Assembly (NCBI GenBank): GCA_018648265.1
Contig: JABGRN010000027.1
Span: forward strand, 1 to 55,206
DNA from: Prolixibacteraceae bacterium
GTDB lineage: Bacteria; Bacteroidota; Bacteroidia; Bacteroidales; Prolixibacteraceae
Length of the DNA stretch: 55,206 nucleotides
Direction: 5' to 3'
This document shows, one piece after another, positions 16,689 through 24,193 of this stretch (its first letter is position 1; each line of letters begins with the position of its first letter). The notes below the pieces were generated by a model. The model saw only the letters and a program-made list of their open reading frames with translations, did not search any database and was not told the origin of the DNA. Made by a program: the position numbers and the translations under genes.

Positions 16689-17063
16689 ATGGTCGAAAAT
16701 GTTAGGGTTGATAAATGGTTGTGGGCAGTCCGTGTATTTAAAACCCGCAGCCAGGCTTCCGAAGCGTGTAGGAAAGGGCATGTTTCAATTGGGGAAATAC
16801 CTGTAAAACCATCGAGGATTATTCATTCTGGTGAAATTTTAAAGGTAAGAAAGGCTCCCATTACCCGTAGTTATAAAATTTTGGCTTTGGTAGAAAAACG
16901 AATGTCTGCAAAACTAACAGTCGATTTTATAGAAGATGTTACACCAGGCGAAGAACTGGAATTGTTGGAAATGCAGAAAAATATGAAATGGGTTGCCCGC
17001 GAACGTGGAACAGGCCGGCCAACAAAAAAAGATAGAAGGGAACTTGAAGATTTTTTTGAATAA
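16689..17063 (+). CDS. S4-domain RNA-binding protein (Hsp15-like)
   Basis: 124 aa. The S4 fold is clear at residues 5-65 (RVDKWLWAVRVFKTRSQASEACRKGHV, quoted in part: VDKWLWAVRVFKTRSQA). The rest is a basic and acidic C-terminal extension ending in REERG-like segments (GTGRPTKKDRRELEDFF). Hsp15 binds 50S subunits carrying peptidyl-tRNA and helps recycle them, which fits its position three bases after pth. The specific role here is inferred. Confidence 0.88.
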   Translation: MVENVRVDKWLWAVRVFKTRSQASEACRKGHVSIGEIPVKPSRIIHSGEILKVRKAPITRSYKILALVEKRMSAKLTVDFIEDVTPGEELELLEMQKNMKWVARERGTGRPTKKDRRELEDFFE

Positions 17064-17069
17064 TATTTT

Positions 17070-17103
17070 TTTGAATGACTCAAGACACGGAATTTTAGCT
17101 TTG
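17070..17103 (+). promoter_or_regulatory. Candidate promoter for the DUF4924-like gene
   Basis: TTTG at 17070-17073 and TAGCTTTG at 17096-17103 fit the Bacteroidota -33/-7 pair with a 22-base spacer. The ATG at 17136 follows at a sensible distance. Confidence 0.45.
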
Positions 17104-17135
17104 AAACAGGGTTAAACTTTAAATTAAAATCGATT

Positions 17136-17675
17136 ATGCTAGAAGCAAAAAAGAAACGAAAAGAAAATATTGCCGGATATATTTTATACCTTTTTCAAGT
17201 AGAAGATTTAATCCGGGCTTTTAAATTCGATGAGAATTTAATAGAGAAACAACTGGTTTCGCGGTATAATGTTGATGAAAAAATTTCAATCGAAATTTTA
17301 GAATGGTACAAAAACCTGGCTTTAATGATGGAAAAGGAGGGTGTCAGGGAAAAGGGTCATTTGCAGTTTCTTATTAACCAAATTGCTGATATTAACGAAT
17401 TTCATTTAAAACTGCTTGAAACAGGTGTGGAAAAAACGTATGTCCTGGCATTTCAAGGTATCGCTGGTTTAATTACCGAACTTAAACAAAAAAATAAATC
17501 GGCAACAAACGATATTCATCTTTGTCTCGATGCTGTTTACGGCTATCTTTTATTAAAAATGCAGAAAAAAGATGTGAGCGACGAAACCACTGATGCGGTA
17601 AAAAGGTTAAGTCTTTGGTTGGGAACCCTTTCGAAGTTGTTTAAAGATTTTGAAGCCGGGGAATTAGAGATTTAA
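17136..17675 (+). CDS. Conserved Bacteroidota protein (DUF4924-like)
   Basis: 179 aa, predicted largely alpha-helical and cytosolic, with no signal or membrane segment. The start (KKKRKENIAGYILYLFQVEDLIRA, key part ENIAGYILYLFQVEDLIRAF) matches my memory of the DUF4924 family, which has no known function. Its last 12 bases overlap the 3' end of the convergent DCC gene. No catalytic motif is visible. Confidence 0.7.
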   Translation: MLEAKKKRKENIAGYILYLFQVEDLIRAFKFDENLIEKQLVSRYNVDEKISIEILEWYKNLALMMEKEGVREKGHLQFLINQIADINEFHLKLLETGVEKTYVLAFQGIAGLITELKQKNKSATNDIHLCLDAVYGYLLLKMQKKDVSDETTDAVKRLSLWLGTLSKLFKDFEAGELEI

Positions 17676-18080
17676 TTCAGTAATATCAGGAAAAAACTTA
17701 AGTTCTTCTGGCGTTGGAATACGGCAAATATTTTTTCTGCCAAACCATTTGTAACGATTTTTGGCAATCCATCTGTACACCATATCTCTAAACTTTTTTG
17801 GAACAACTTTTAAAATTACAGCCATTTTCCACGGGAAGGGTATAAGTCCGGCAATTTTAATTGCTGCATCCGATTCTGTAATTATTTGATTTCGATGAAT
17901 AAAAATTACAGAATCTGTTGCCGGGGGAATATCGAATTTATCAATTAAATATTTACCTGTTTCCGACTGTAAGGCAACAAACCTAAACTTTTTTTTTCTA
18001 TCCTTTTTCAGGATGAAATTTACCATACTATTACAAAGGTTGCAAACGCCATCAAAAAGTATTAAATGATTTTTATTCAT
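17664..18080 (-). CDS. DCC-family thiol-disulfide oxidoreductase
   Basis: 138 aa. The DCC signature is FDGVCNLCNSMVNF near residues 9-22, with the D-x-x-C-x-x-C core. LQSETGKYL, SVIFIHRNQIITESDAAI and the RWIAKNRYKWFG region complete the fold. Family members are thioredoxin-like proteins of uncertain substrate. It overlaps the DUF4924-like gene tail to tail. A strong hairpin with a T-run lies directly upstream. Confidence 0.88.
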   Translation of the reverse strand: MNKNHLILFDGVCNLCNSMVNFILKKDRKKKFRFVALQSETGKYLIDKFDIPPATDSVIFIHRNQIITESDAAIKIAGLIPFPWKMAVILKVVPKKFRDMVYRWIAKNRYKWFGRKNICRIPTPEELKFFPDITELNL

Positions 18081-18098
18081 TTTTACTGTTTAAATGAA

Positions 18099-18124
18099 AA
18101 AGGGCGGCTCAATAGCCACCCTTT
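18099..18124 (-). terminator. Intrinsic terminator (minus strand)
   Basis: On the minus strand AAAGGGTGGCT and AGCCGCCCTTT form an 11-bp stem with one G-U pair and a 4-base loop, followed by TTTTT. On the plus strand the same position would be a C-A mismatch, which favours the minus direction. It would end transcripts coming from the RhuM side, or attenuate the DCC gene whose ATG is about 20 bases on. Confidence 0.7.
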
Positions 18125-18255
18125 AAATGTTAAACCCCAAACACACAATACCAGGAATGGTATTGCAGTACAAAGTTATAATAATGTTATTATAAAAACA
18201 AATAAAAAAGCAGCATAAAAATGGATAATCAAAACGAACTTATTTTGAAAATTAA

Positions 18256-18350
18256 TATCAGGTAAATTATTGTGTAAAAATATAACTAGTTCCGAACAAA
18301 AAAATATTATTGTATGCTTACTTTTTGAACAAAAAAGTGCGGCTTTTTTT
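18256..18350. repeat. Direct repeat copy 1 flanking the RhuM-Fic gene
   Basis: About 95 bp beginning TATCAGGTAAATTATTG and containing CCGAACAAAAAAATATTATT. It matches 19721-19820 in the same orientation with scattered differences. Confidence 0.7.
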
Positions 18351-18627
18351 CCCCGGAATACAAGGGTAGGTTCATATAATCCTTCATAGTTTACCCTTTG
18401 CATTCCCAAAATTCTTTATTTTCATTGGTGGTCTTCTACTTTTAAAACTTTGGGGTTGTACTGTATTACTACTCAGTCGCTTTATAAAATTAGTCCATAC
18501 ACAATGATTGCCGTACTTAAACGACCTAATCTTATTTTACAATTCATTTCAAAAATCTTTTAAAATTGACTGTAAGTATTTAGATTGATACTATATTTTC
18601 AGAATAACTCAGGCTAAATATCAAATG

Positions 18628-19620
18628 TTAATTATTTTTGTTTATTAAATTAACTATTACTTTTGTCATAGTGTCCTTTTCATCCGGCCTGCTCACTGCT
18701 ATCATTAAAGTTAGTGCAACCAATGTGTTATCTGCTATTCTTTTATTTCCATTTTTGTCAAAGAGAATTCCATTTCGTTCGAGGAAATACAAAAACAGGA
18801 AAGCAGCAATTCTCTTGTTCCCATCCGAAAATGAATGATTTTTCGTAATGAAATATAATAGGTTTGCCGCCTTTTCTTCAATGCTTGGATACAAATCATT
18901 TCCACCAAAAGTTTGATAAATTGTCGCTACAGAACTTTGAAATGAATCATCTTTTTCATTTCCAAACAATGTACTGTTTCCATGTGCTTTTTTTACTATC
19001 TGAATTTGATTTATTGCTTCTTCATAAGTTAATTTATATGTCTCTTTGCCAGACGTGTTTCGTATTTTTAAACTCTGATAATCATATTGGTCTAAGATAT
19101 CCAGTGCATAAGCATAATCGGAAATTATTTTCAATAATCCAGAACTTTCATCACTCGACAAGGTGTTGAAGTTCAGTGTATTTCCAAGTAGCATAATAGA
19201 GTTTTGAAGGTCTTTTAGTTGTTTATTTTGCTCACTTAGTTTTCTTTCATTAAGTGCATACCCTTTTATAAGGTATTCCTTCAATATTTTATTGGCCCAA
19301 ATTCTAAATTGAATACCGCGTTTTGAATTTACCCTATATCCAACAGAAATAATAGCATCAAGATTGTATAGTTTTATATTTCTTTTTACATTTCGTTTTC
19401 CTTCAAGTTGAATAACCGAGGAATCCTCGGTTGTTGAAATTTCATCTAATTCACCTGATTTGTAAATGTTTTTTAAATGAAGTCCGATAGTATCAGTGTC
19501 CTTGTCAAACAATTGAGCCATTTGTTTTTGTGATAGCCAAACAGTTTCTTTCTCAACCTTTACTTGTACTTCTGTCTGTCCATCCTTTGATTGATATATT
19601 TTAATGTTCAAATTATTCAT
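18628..19620 (-). CDS. RhuM-Fic/Doc family protein
   Basis: 330 aa. Residues 1-130 are a RhuM-type domain (VWLSQKQMAQLF, HLKNIYKSGEL, YNLDAIISVGYRVNSKRG, FRIWANKIL). A helical linker follows, and residues about 200-330 form a Fic/Doc domain with HSFSDGNKR at 262-270. Fic enzymes transfer AMP or another phosphate-containing group from a nucleotide to a target hydroxyl; the catalytic His and the GNKR anion-binding loop are intact. No inhibitory (S/T)xxxE(G/N) helix was recognised and no antitoxin gene lies beside it. RhuM-type genes are found on genomic islands; here the gene lies between direct repeats. Target unknown. Confidence 0.85.
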   Translation of the reverse strand: MNNLNIKIYQSKDGQTEVQVKVEKETVWLSQKQMAQLFDKDTDTIGLHLKNIYKSGELDEISTTEDSSVIQLEGKRNVKRNIKLYNLDAIISVGYRVNSKRGIQFRIWANKILKEYLIKGYALNERKLSEQNKQLKDLQNSIMLLGNTLNFNTLSSDESSGLLKIISDYAYALDILDQYDYQSLKIRNTSGKETYKLTYEEAINQIQIVKKAHGNSTLFGNEKDDSFQSSVATIYQTFGGNDLYPSIEEKAANLLYFITKNHSFSDGNKRIAAFLFLYFLERNGILFDKNGNKRIADNTLVALTLMIAVSRPDEKDTMTKVIVNLINKNN

Positions 19621-19720
19621 TCTATGTTTTTATCAAAACTACAAAATCTAACCAAATTTTTCAGATTAATTATTTTGATTTTCCATGCCTAATAAATAAC
19701 CAACTTATTTAGAAAAAATA

Positions 19721-19820
19721 TATCAGGTAAATAATTGTGGTAAAAATATAATTAGTACCGAACAAAAAAATATTATTGTTGTGTTCACCTTTTCAAACAA
19801 AAAAGTAGGGCTCTTTCTTT
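19721..19820. repeat. Direct repeat copy 2 flanking the RhuM-Fic gene
   Basis: Begins TATCAGGTAAATAATTG and contains the same CCGAACAAAAAAATATTATT core as 18256-18350. It lies between the sulfatase stop and the RhuM-Fic start. Confidence 0.7.
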
Positions 19821-19874
19821 TTAAGATGAATAATTTTTCCTGGTATTAATTCTTTTGATAATCGAATTTCCTGA

Positions 19875-21311
19875 CTAAAACAATTCCGGAAAATACGGGT
19901 GCAAATCAAGTGGGTCATCCATAATTTTTTGTTGCTTTTTAAAACGTTCGGCCAATTCTATAATTACGGTTTTATATTCTGGATTATTAGCTAAATTAAT
20001 CATTTCGTCCGGATCGTTAATTATGTTGAATAATAGTAATTTATGTGCTTTTGGATAAATTATCATTTTAAACTCATCGGTACGGACCATTCGTTGCAGA
20101 TTAATATATGCTCCATAAATTTCCGGATACGGACTTTCTTGCACTTCCCTGTTTAGCAGTGGCATTAAACTATTAAATTCAACATATTTTGGTTTTTCGA
20201 TTCCTGCTAAATCAAGCGAAGTCGCCATTAAATCCTGTACATAAATCTGAGCCTCCCGTTTTTCGTTTTCCGGAATATTTGGCCCAACTAAAATGCAAGG
20301 AACACGCATACTGTGGTCGTACATATTTTGCTTGCCAACCAATCCATGGTTTCCAACACTCAATCCATGGTCGGCACCAAACATGATGTAGGTGTTTTTT
20401 TCCTGCCCGGTTTCTTTCAGGTAAGAAATAATGCGCCCGATTTGTTCATCCATGTGAGTAATAATAGCGTAATATTCCTGACGGTGAACTTTAATCGAAT
20501 ATTCGGTTCGAGGAAATGGTGCCAGTTTTTCATCACGCAGGCCAGGGCCACAACCAATGCTGTCTTTGTATGGGTACAATTCCTGATACGACCGTGGCAC
20601 AGCAACTTTTTCCAGTGGGTACATATCTACAAACTCTTTTGGAGATTGTCGTGGATCGTGGGGCGCGTTAAAGGCCAGGTACATAAAAAATGGGTTTTCA
20701 CTTTCTTTTGATTGGTTGAGGTATTTGATTGCATTGTCGCCAATTATCTCGCTCCAGTGTTTGCCCCCTTCCCAAAAACCGCCATATTTTGTGTGCCACG
20801 GAAGCCATGTTGTATCTTTTGGCGAATGAGGCCGGTTATACGATTCAGGAACTGTTTTTGGCATTCCCGGACGGATGTGGGAAACGTTCTGAAAAATGGT
20901 TTCAGCACCTTGTTTTACATGCCATTTTCCGGTCATGTAAGTATCGTATCCGGCATTTTCCATCATCTGGCTCCAAAACTGACCACTCTCTTTCATTGTC
21001 TGATAATTTTTTTCTGCTTTGTTAGCCTTCCAAATAAACCGCCCAGTGTTTAACATTGCGCGGCTGGCAACGCAAACTGCTCCGTTCCAACCACCCATAT
21101 TGTAGGTGTGTGTAAATGTAACTCCTGAGTGTGCAAGTTTGTCGAGGTTTGGAGTAATAAGCTCTTTGTTACCCAGGGCATTAACACCCAGATAGGTTTG
21201 ATCGTCGGCAAAAATAAACAAGATGTTTGGTTTTTTGGGTACGTTTGTTTTTTGCTTGCAGGAAATAGATAGAAAGGTAAAACAAAACAATAAATAAATA
21301 GGATATTTCAT
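19875..21311 (-). CDS. Type I sulfatase, lipoprotein
   Basis: 478 aa from the ATG at 21311; the longer frame to 21374 lacks a signal. The lipobox SISC (Cys18) predicts a lipidated exported enzyme. NILFIFADDQ supplies the two metal-binding Asp. Cys80 in GAVCVASRAML sits in a C-x-A-x-R motif and would be converted to formylglycine by an anaerobic or FGE-type maturase, neither of which is encoded here. GKWHVKQG, HDPRQSP and MFGADHGLSVGNHGLVGK complete the active site. It removes sulfate esters, probably from a glycan; the SulfAtlas subfamily cannot be set by eye. It lies downstream of the amidase, same strand. Confidence 0.9.
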   Translation of the reverse strand: MKYPIYLLFCFTFLSISCKQKTNVPKKPNILFIFADDQTYLGVNALGNKELITPNLDKLAHSGVTFTHTYNMGGWNGAVCVASRAMLNTGRFIWKANKAEKNYQTMKESGQFWSQMMENAGYDTYMTGKWHVKQGAETIFQNVSHIRPGMPKTVPESYNRPHSPKDTTWLPWHTKYGGFWEGGKHWSEIIGDNAIKYLNQSKESENPFFMYLAFNAPHDPRQSPKEFVDMYPLEKVAVPRSYQELYPYKDSIGCGPGLRDEKLAPFPRTEYSIKVHRQEYYAIITHMDEQIGRIISYLKETGQEKNTYIMFGADHGLSVGNHGLVGKQNMYDHSMRVPCILVGPNIPENEKREAQIYVQDLMATSLDLAGIEKPKYVEFNSLMPLLNREVQESPYPEIYGAYINLQRMVRTDEFKMIIYPKAHKLLLFNIINDPDEMINLANNPEYKTVIIELAERFKKQQKIMDDPLDLHPYFPELF

Positions 21312-21406
21312 AATGGTCGGTTTTAGTTTTTGTAAAAGTAGCGAATGTTGTTTAAACATTAGGTTTTTTAACAAATTGAAGAAGCAAAATTTATGTTTTT
21401 TGGAAC

Positions 21407-22435
21407 TTATTTATTTGTCTTAAAATCGATTTTCAAACCCTGGGCGAGCCAATTGGCAACTGCCTGCCTGTTGTCGGTAATAATGAAACGTTGAATATCG
21501 CGTTGGTGGTTTATGTTTCCCAATTCGATATAAACAGCAACCGGCCAGGTATTTTTTACCACATACAAATTCCGGGTTGAAACTGTTCCATGGTATCCGC
21601 GTCCCGGCTGGTGTTCGTTGTACTTGTCCTGAAATGTTTTTTGCAGGATTTTAGCAGATCTTTTACCCGTGTCGCTGCGTTTATCGTGGTAAAAAAATAC
21701 ATCAATATTTTCGCCCCGGCTACGCGAATCTACGTGGATTGCAATCATTCGCTGAAAAGATCCTTTGTGTTTTTTGTAAAGTTTGTTTACTGCTTCGGTT
21801 CGTTGCCGCAACCTTCTGATATGGTTAAGTGGAATTGTAAGTTTTGGATAGCAAACTTCATCGGTGTCGGCTGGTAAATAACTGTCGTCGCGTATTCCAT
21901 CGTTCCCGTCGCGCGTAATCATATAAACAGTAGCTCCATTTTGAATAAGTTTGCGTGCCAGTCGCAGGGTTACATCGTAGGCGTATTCATCTTCACACAA
22001 TTGTTTGTTGTTATATTTTCCTACGGCACCCGGATCTGGTCCGCCATGCCCTGCCATTAAATAATAAATGGCCCCGTTTAAATCATTGCCCGTAATTTCG
22101 ACATCGGCATATTTTTTACCAAAAATTTCAAAACTTGTAGTTTTTATATTACTTTTTGCCTGAGTATTTTTTACTGCGCCGGGAAGTTTATATTTTACAC
22201 CCGAAACAAGTGTGTTGTCTTTTCCTAAAAGATTTTTATTCAGTTCGATAAATGCATTTGTATGTTCCGAAATCGAAAGTCCATGCCTTGTTAAAAGGCG
22301 GTAAATCCCGTCACCCTTTTCTGCAACCACCTCTTTTTGTTGGGCGTTTAGCATTCCGGGGAGTACGATTGTAGCTAAAAAAAATATTAAAAAAATGGTC
22401 TTCAAATTTTTTATCTGTAAGTTTGAACCAAACAT
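21407..22435 (-). CDS. N-acetylmuramoyl-L-alanine amidase (Amidase_3) with LysM-like segment
   Basis: 342 aa with a signal peptide (about 1-31, ending LNAQ). Residues about 40-90 (GDGIYRLLTRHGLS...LVSGVKYKLPG) resemble a degenerate LysM. The Amidase_3 fold follows, with zinc ligands in AGHGGPDPGAVG, the Glu of CEDEYAYD and His of IAIHVDS. It would cleave the amide bond between MurNAc and the stem peptide in the periplasm. VLHADSR-type spacing is altered to HVDSRSRGENIDVFFYHD, common in Bacteroidota homologues. About 95 bases separate it from the sulfatase. Confidence 0.85.
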   Translation of the reverse strand: MFGSNLQIKNLKTIFLIFFLATIVLPGMLNAQQKEVVAEKGDGIYRLLTRHGLSISEHTNAFIELNKNLLGKDNTLVSGVKYKLPGAVKNTQAKSNIKTTSFEIFGKKYADVEITGNDLNGAIYYLMAGHGGPDPGAVGKYNNKQLCEDEYAYDVTLRLARKLIQNGATVYMITRDGNDGIRDDSYLPADTDEVCYPKLTIPLNHIRRLRQRTEAVNKLYKKHKGSFQRMIAIHVDSRSRGENIDVFFYHDKRSDTGKRSAKILQKTFQDKYNEHQPGRGYHGTVSTRNLYVVKNTWPVAVYIELGNINHQRDIQRFIITDNRQAVANWLAQGLKIDFKTNK

Positions 22436-22509
22436 GTAATTGCAATTCTGTAGATTAAATAACTAAGTTTGTGCTAAAATAATTGTAAATTTTAATTATA
22501 TCTTTTTTA

Positions 22510-23274
22510 ATGCGACGATCTATCACCCACACATTGTTGATAACTTGTGCTTTACTTCTGTTTTCGTGTAAAACGCAGTATTTGCCGGCAACTATCGAAT
22601 CCCAAAATATTTCTGTTTCAGAGAGTTTAAACGATTTGGATCATCAGCTTGTGCAGTTGTACCTTCCTTTCAAAAATATCCTGGATAAAGACATGGACCG
22701 GGTGATTTCTGTTTCCGAAATGGAGATGCAAAAAGGCAGGCCCGAAAGTTTCCTGACCAATTTTTTGGGAGATCTTTTATTGCAAGAAGGGAAAAAAGAA
22801 TTCGTTAAGCTGGGATTGGAAAAGGAACCTGCTATTTCCTATTTTAATTATGGTGGAATACGGTCATTCCTTCCGAAGGGTGAAATTACAGTGGGTAAAA
22901 TATTTGAATTGATGCCCTTCGAAAATGAGATGGTATTTCTTCAGTTGACTGGAAATCAAATTCAGGAATTTTTAAATATTATTGCCGAAAAAGGAGGTGG
23001 TTGCGTTGCAGGTGCACGATTTAATATTTCAAACAAAAAAGCCGAGAATATCCTGATTAAAGGAGACATACTAAAAAGCAACTCTAAATATTGGTTGGTT
23101 ACCAACGATTATGTTGCGGATGGGGGAGACGGTTTTGAGGTGTTTACAAAACGTGTTGAATTTGCAAATAGTCGAATAAAAATACGTGATGTTATAATTT
23201 CATATTTGGAAGATAAACAGGAAAAAGGTGAAGTGATAACGGCAAAACTTGATGGGAGGATTGTTAATGAATAG
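22510..23274 (+). CDS. 5'-nucleotidase C-terminal domain lipoprotein
   Basis: 254 aa. The signal ends in lipobox LLFSC (Cys at about 20). The rest matches only the C-terminal, substrate-binding domain of UshA-type 5'-nucleotidases: the first motif is NFLGDLLL, followed by FNYGGIRSFLPKGEITVGKIFELMPFENE (key NYGGIR and PFENE), QIQEFLNI and VTNDYVADGGDGF. It cannot hydrolyse anything without a metallophosphatase partner; that domain is the next gene, whose ATG overlaps the end of this one. It belongs to a three-gene unit with the metallophosphatase and lnt. Confidence 0.88.
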   Translation: MRRSITHTLLITCALLLFSCKTQYLPATIESQNISVSESLNDLDHQLVQLYLPFKNILDKDMDRVISVSEMEMQKGRPESFLTNFLGDLLLQEGKKEFVKLGLEKEPAISYFNYGGIRSFLPKGEITVGKIFELMPFENEMVFLQLTGNQIQEFLNIIAEKGGGCVAGARFNISNKKAENILIKGDILKSNSKYWLVTNDYVADGGDGFEVFTKRVEFANSRIKIRDVIISYLEDKQEKGEVITAKLDGRIVNE

Positions 23275-24193
23275 AAGAAATTTTATCCGCAATATTGCAA
23301 CCGGATCGGTTGGGATTAGTTTAGGTGCGCTTCCCTTTGAATTGTTAGCCAATGATGATTTTGTTACCATTAGTTTTTTGCATACAAACGATATGCATTG
23401 TCATATCGAACCATTTACAGGAACTAATGAGCGATATAACGGAAAAGGTGGCATAGCAAGGATTTCGGAGTTGGCAAAAAACAGCAGGCTCGAAAATCCT
23501 AATACATTACTTTTTGATGCCGGTGATATGTTTCAGGGAACACCTTATTTCAATTATTTTAAAGGCGACCTGATGCTGGATGTAATGAGTGCTGCCGGTT
23601 ATGATGCTGGTACTATCGGAAACCACGAATTTGACAATGGGCTTTCCGGAATTTTGGAACCGCTGCCAAATGCAGAATTTCCATTAATAAATTCGAATTA
23701 CGATTTTTCTGACACAATACTTGCCGGTAAATTTCCTCGATGGAAAATTTTCAAACGGTCAGGAATTAAAATAGGGGTTTATGGTTTAGGAATAGAACTG
23801 AAAGGATTGGTAAGTGATAATAATATTGGAAATACTATTTACACCGACCCCCTGAAAGTAGCTGCCGAGATGGAAACATTTCTTAAAAAGGATCAGAAAT
23901 GTGATCTGGTAGTTTGCCTTTCGCACCTGGGTTTGCGTTATCGCGAAAACATTGTAAGCGATCTTGTTTTAGCCGGAGAAACCTCAATGACCGATTTGAT
24001 TATTGGAGGGCACACACATTCTTATCTTGAAGAACCAATTATTCAAAAAAATAAAATTGGAAAACAAGTAATTGTAAACCAGGCATGGTGGGGTGGGCTG
24101 GTAATCGGGAAAATTGATTTTGTTTTCGAACGCTCACGAAAAAGAAAAAAAGCCATTTTCGCCAATAAAATAAATACCTTAAATGAAACGTAG
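23267..24193 (+). CDS. 5'-nucleotidase metallophosphatase domain protein with Tat-like signal
   Basis: 308 aa from the ATG at 23267, which overlaps the preceding stop by 8 bases (an upstream frame to 23249 adds no signal). NRRNFIRNIATGS is a twin-arginine-like signal. The dinuclear metal site of UshA-type enzymes is complete: HTNDMHCHIEP, DAGDMFQGTPYFNYFKG, GNHEFDNG, LSHLG and GGHTHSY. The substrate-binding C-terminal domain is absent and is supplied by the upstream gene. Predicted function: periplasmic hydrolysis of nucleotides or related phosphoesters as a two-protein enzyme. Confidence 0.9.
   Translation: MNRRNFIRNIATGSVGISLGALPFELLANDDFVTISFLHTNDMHCHIEPFTGTNERYNGKGGIARISELAKNSRLENPNTLLFDAGDMFQGTPYFNYFKGDLMLDVMSAAGYDAGTIGNHEFDNGLSGILEPLPNAEFPLINSNYDFSDTILAGKFPRWKIFKRSGIKIGVYGLGIELKGLVSDNNIGNTIYTDPLKVAAEMETFLKKDQKCDLVVCLSHLGLRYRENIVSDLVLAGETSMTDLIIGGHTHSYLEEPIIQKNKIGKQVIVNQAWWGGLVIGKIDFVFERSRKRKKAIFANKINTLNET

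Larger units (their letters stand above)
18081..18627. other. Gene-free stretch between the DCC and RhuM-Fic genes
   Basis: It contains a hairpin terminator (18099-18124) and one copy of the repeat at 18256-18350. An open frame on the minus strand (18176-18409) has low-complexity composition, runs through the repeat and lacks homology I recognise, so I do not call it. The remainder (18410-18627) shows nothing notable. Confidence 0.6.

Noticed and set aside
18176-18409. 77-aa minus-strand frame
   Set aside because: Overlaps the flanking repeat, rich in Phe/Ile/Leu runs from AT-rich DNA, no recognisable domain.
19875-21311. Treating the sulfatase as part of the PUL
   Set aside because: It lies about 25 kb away on the other strand, beside an amidase, with many housekeeping genes between.
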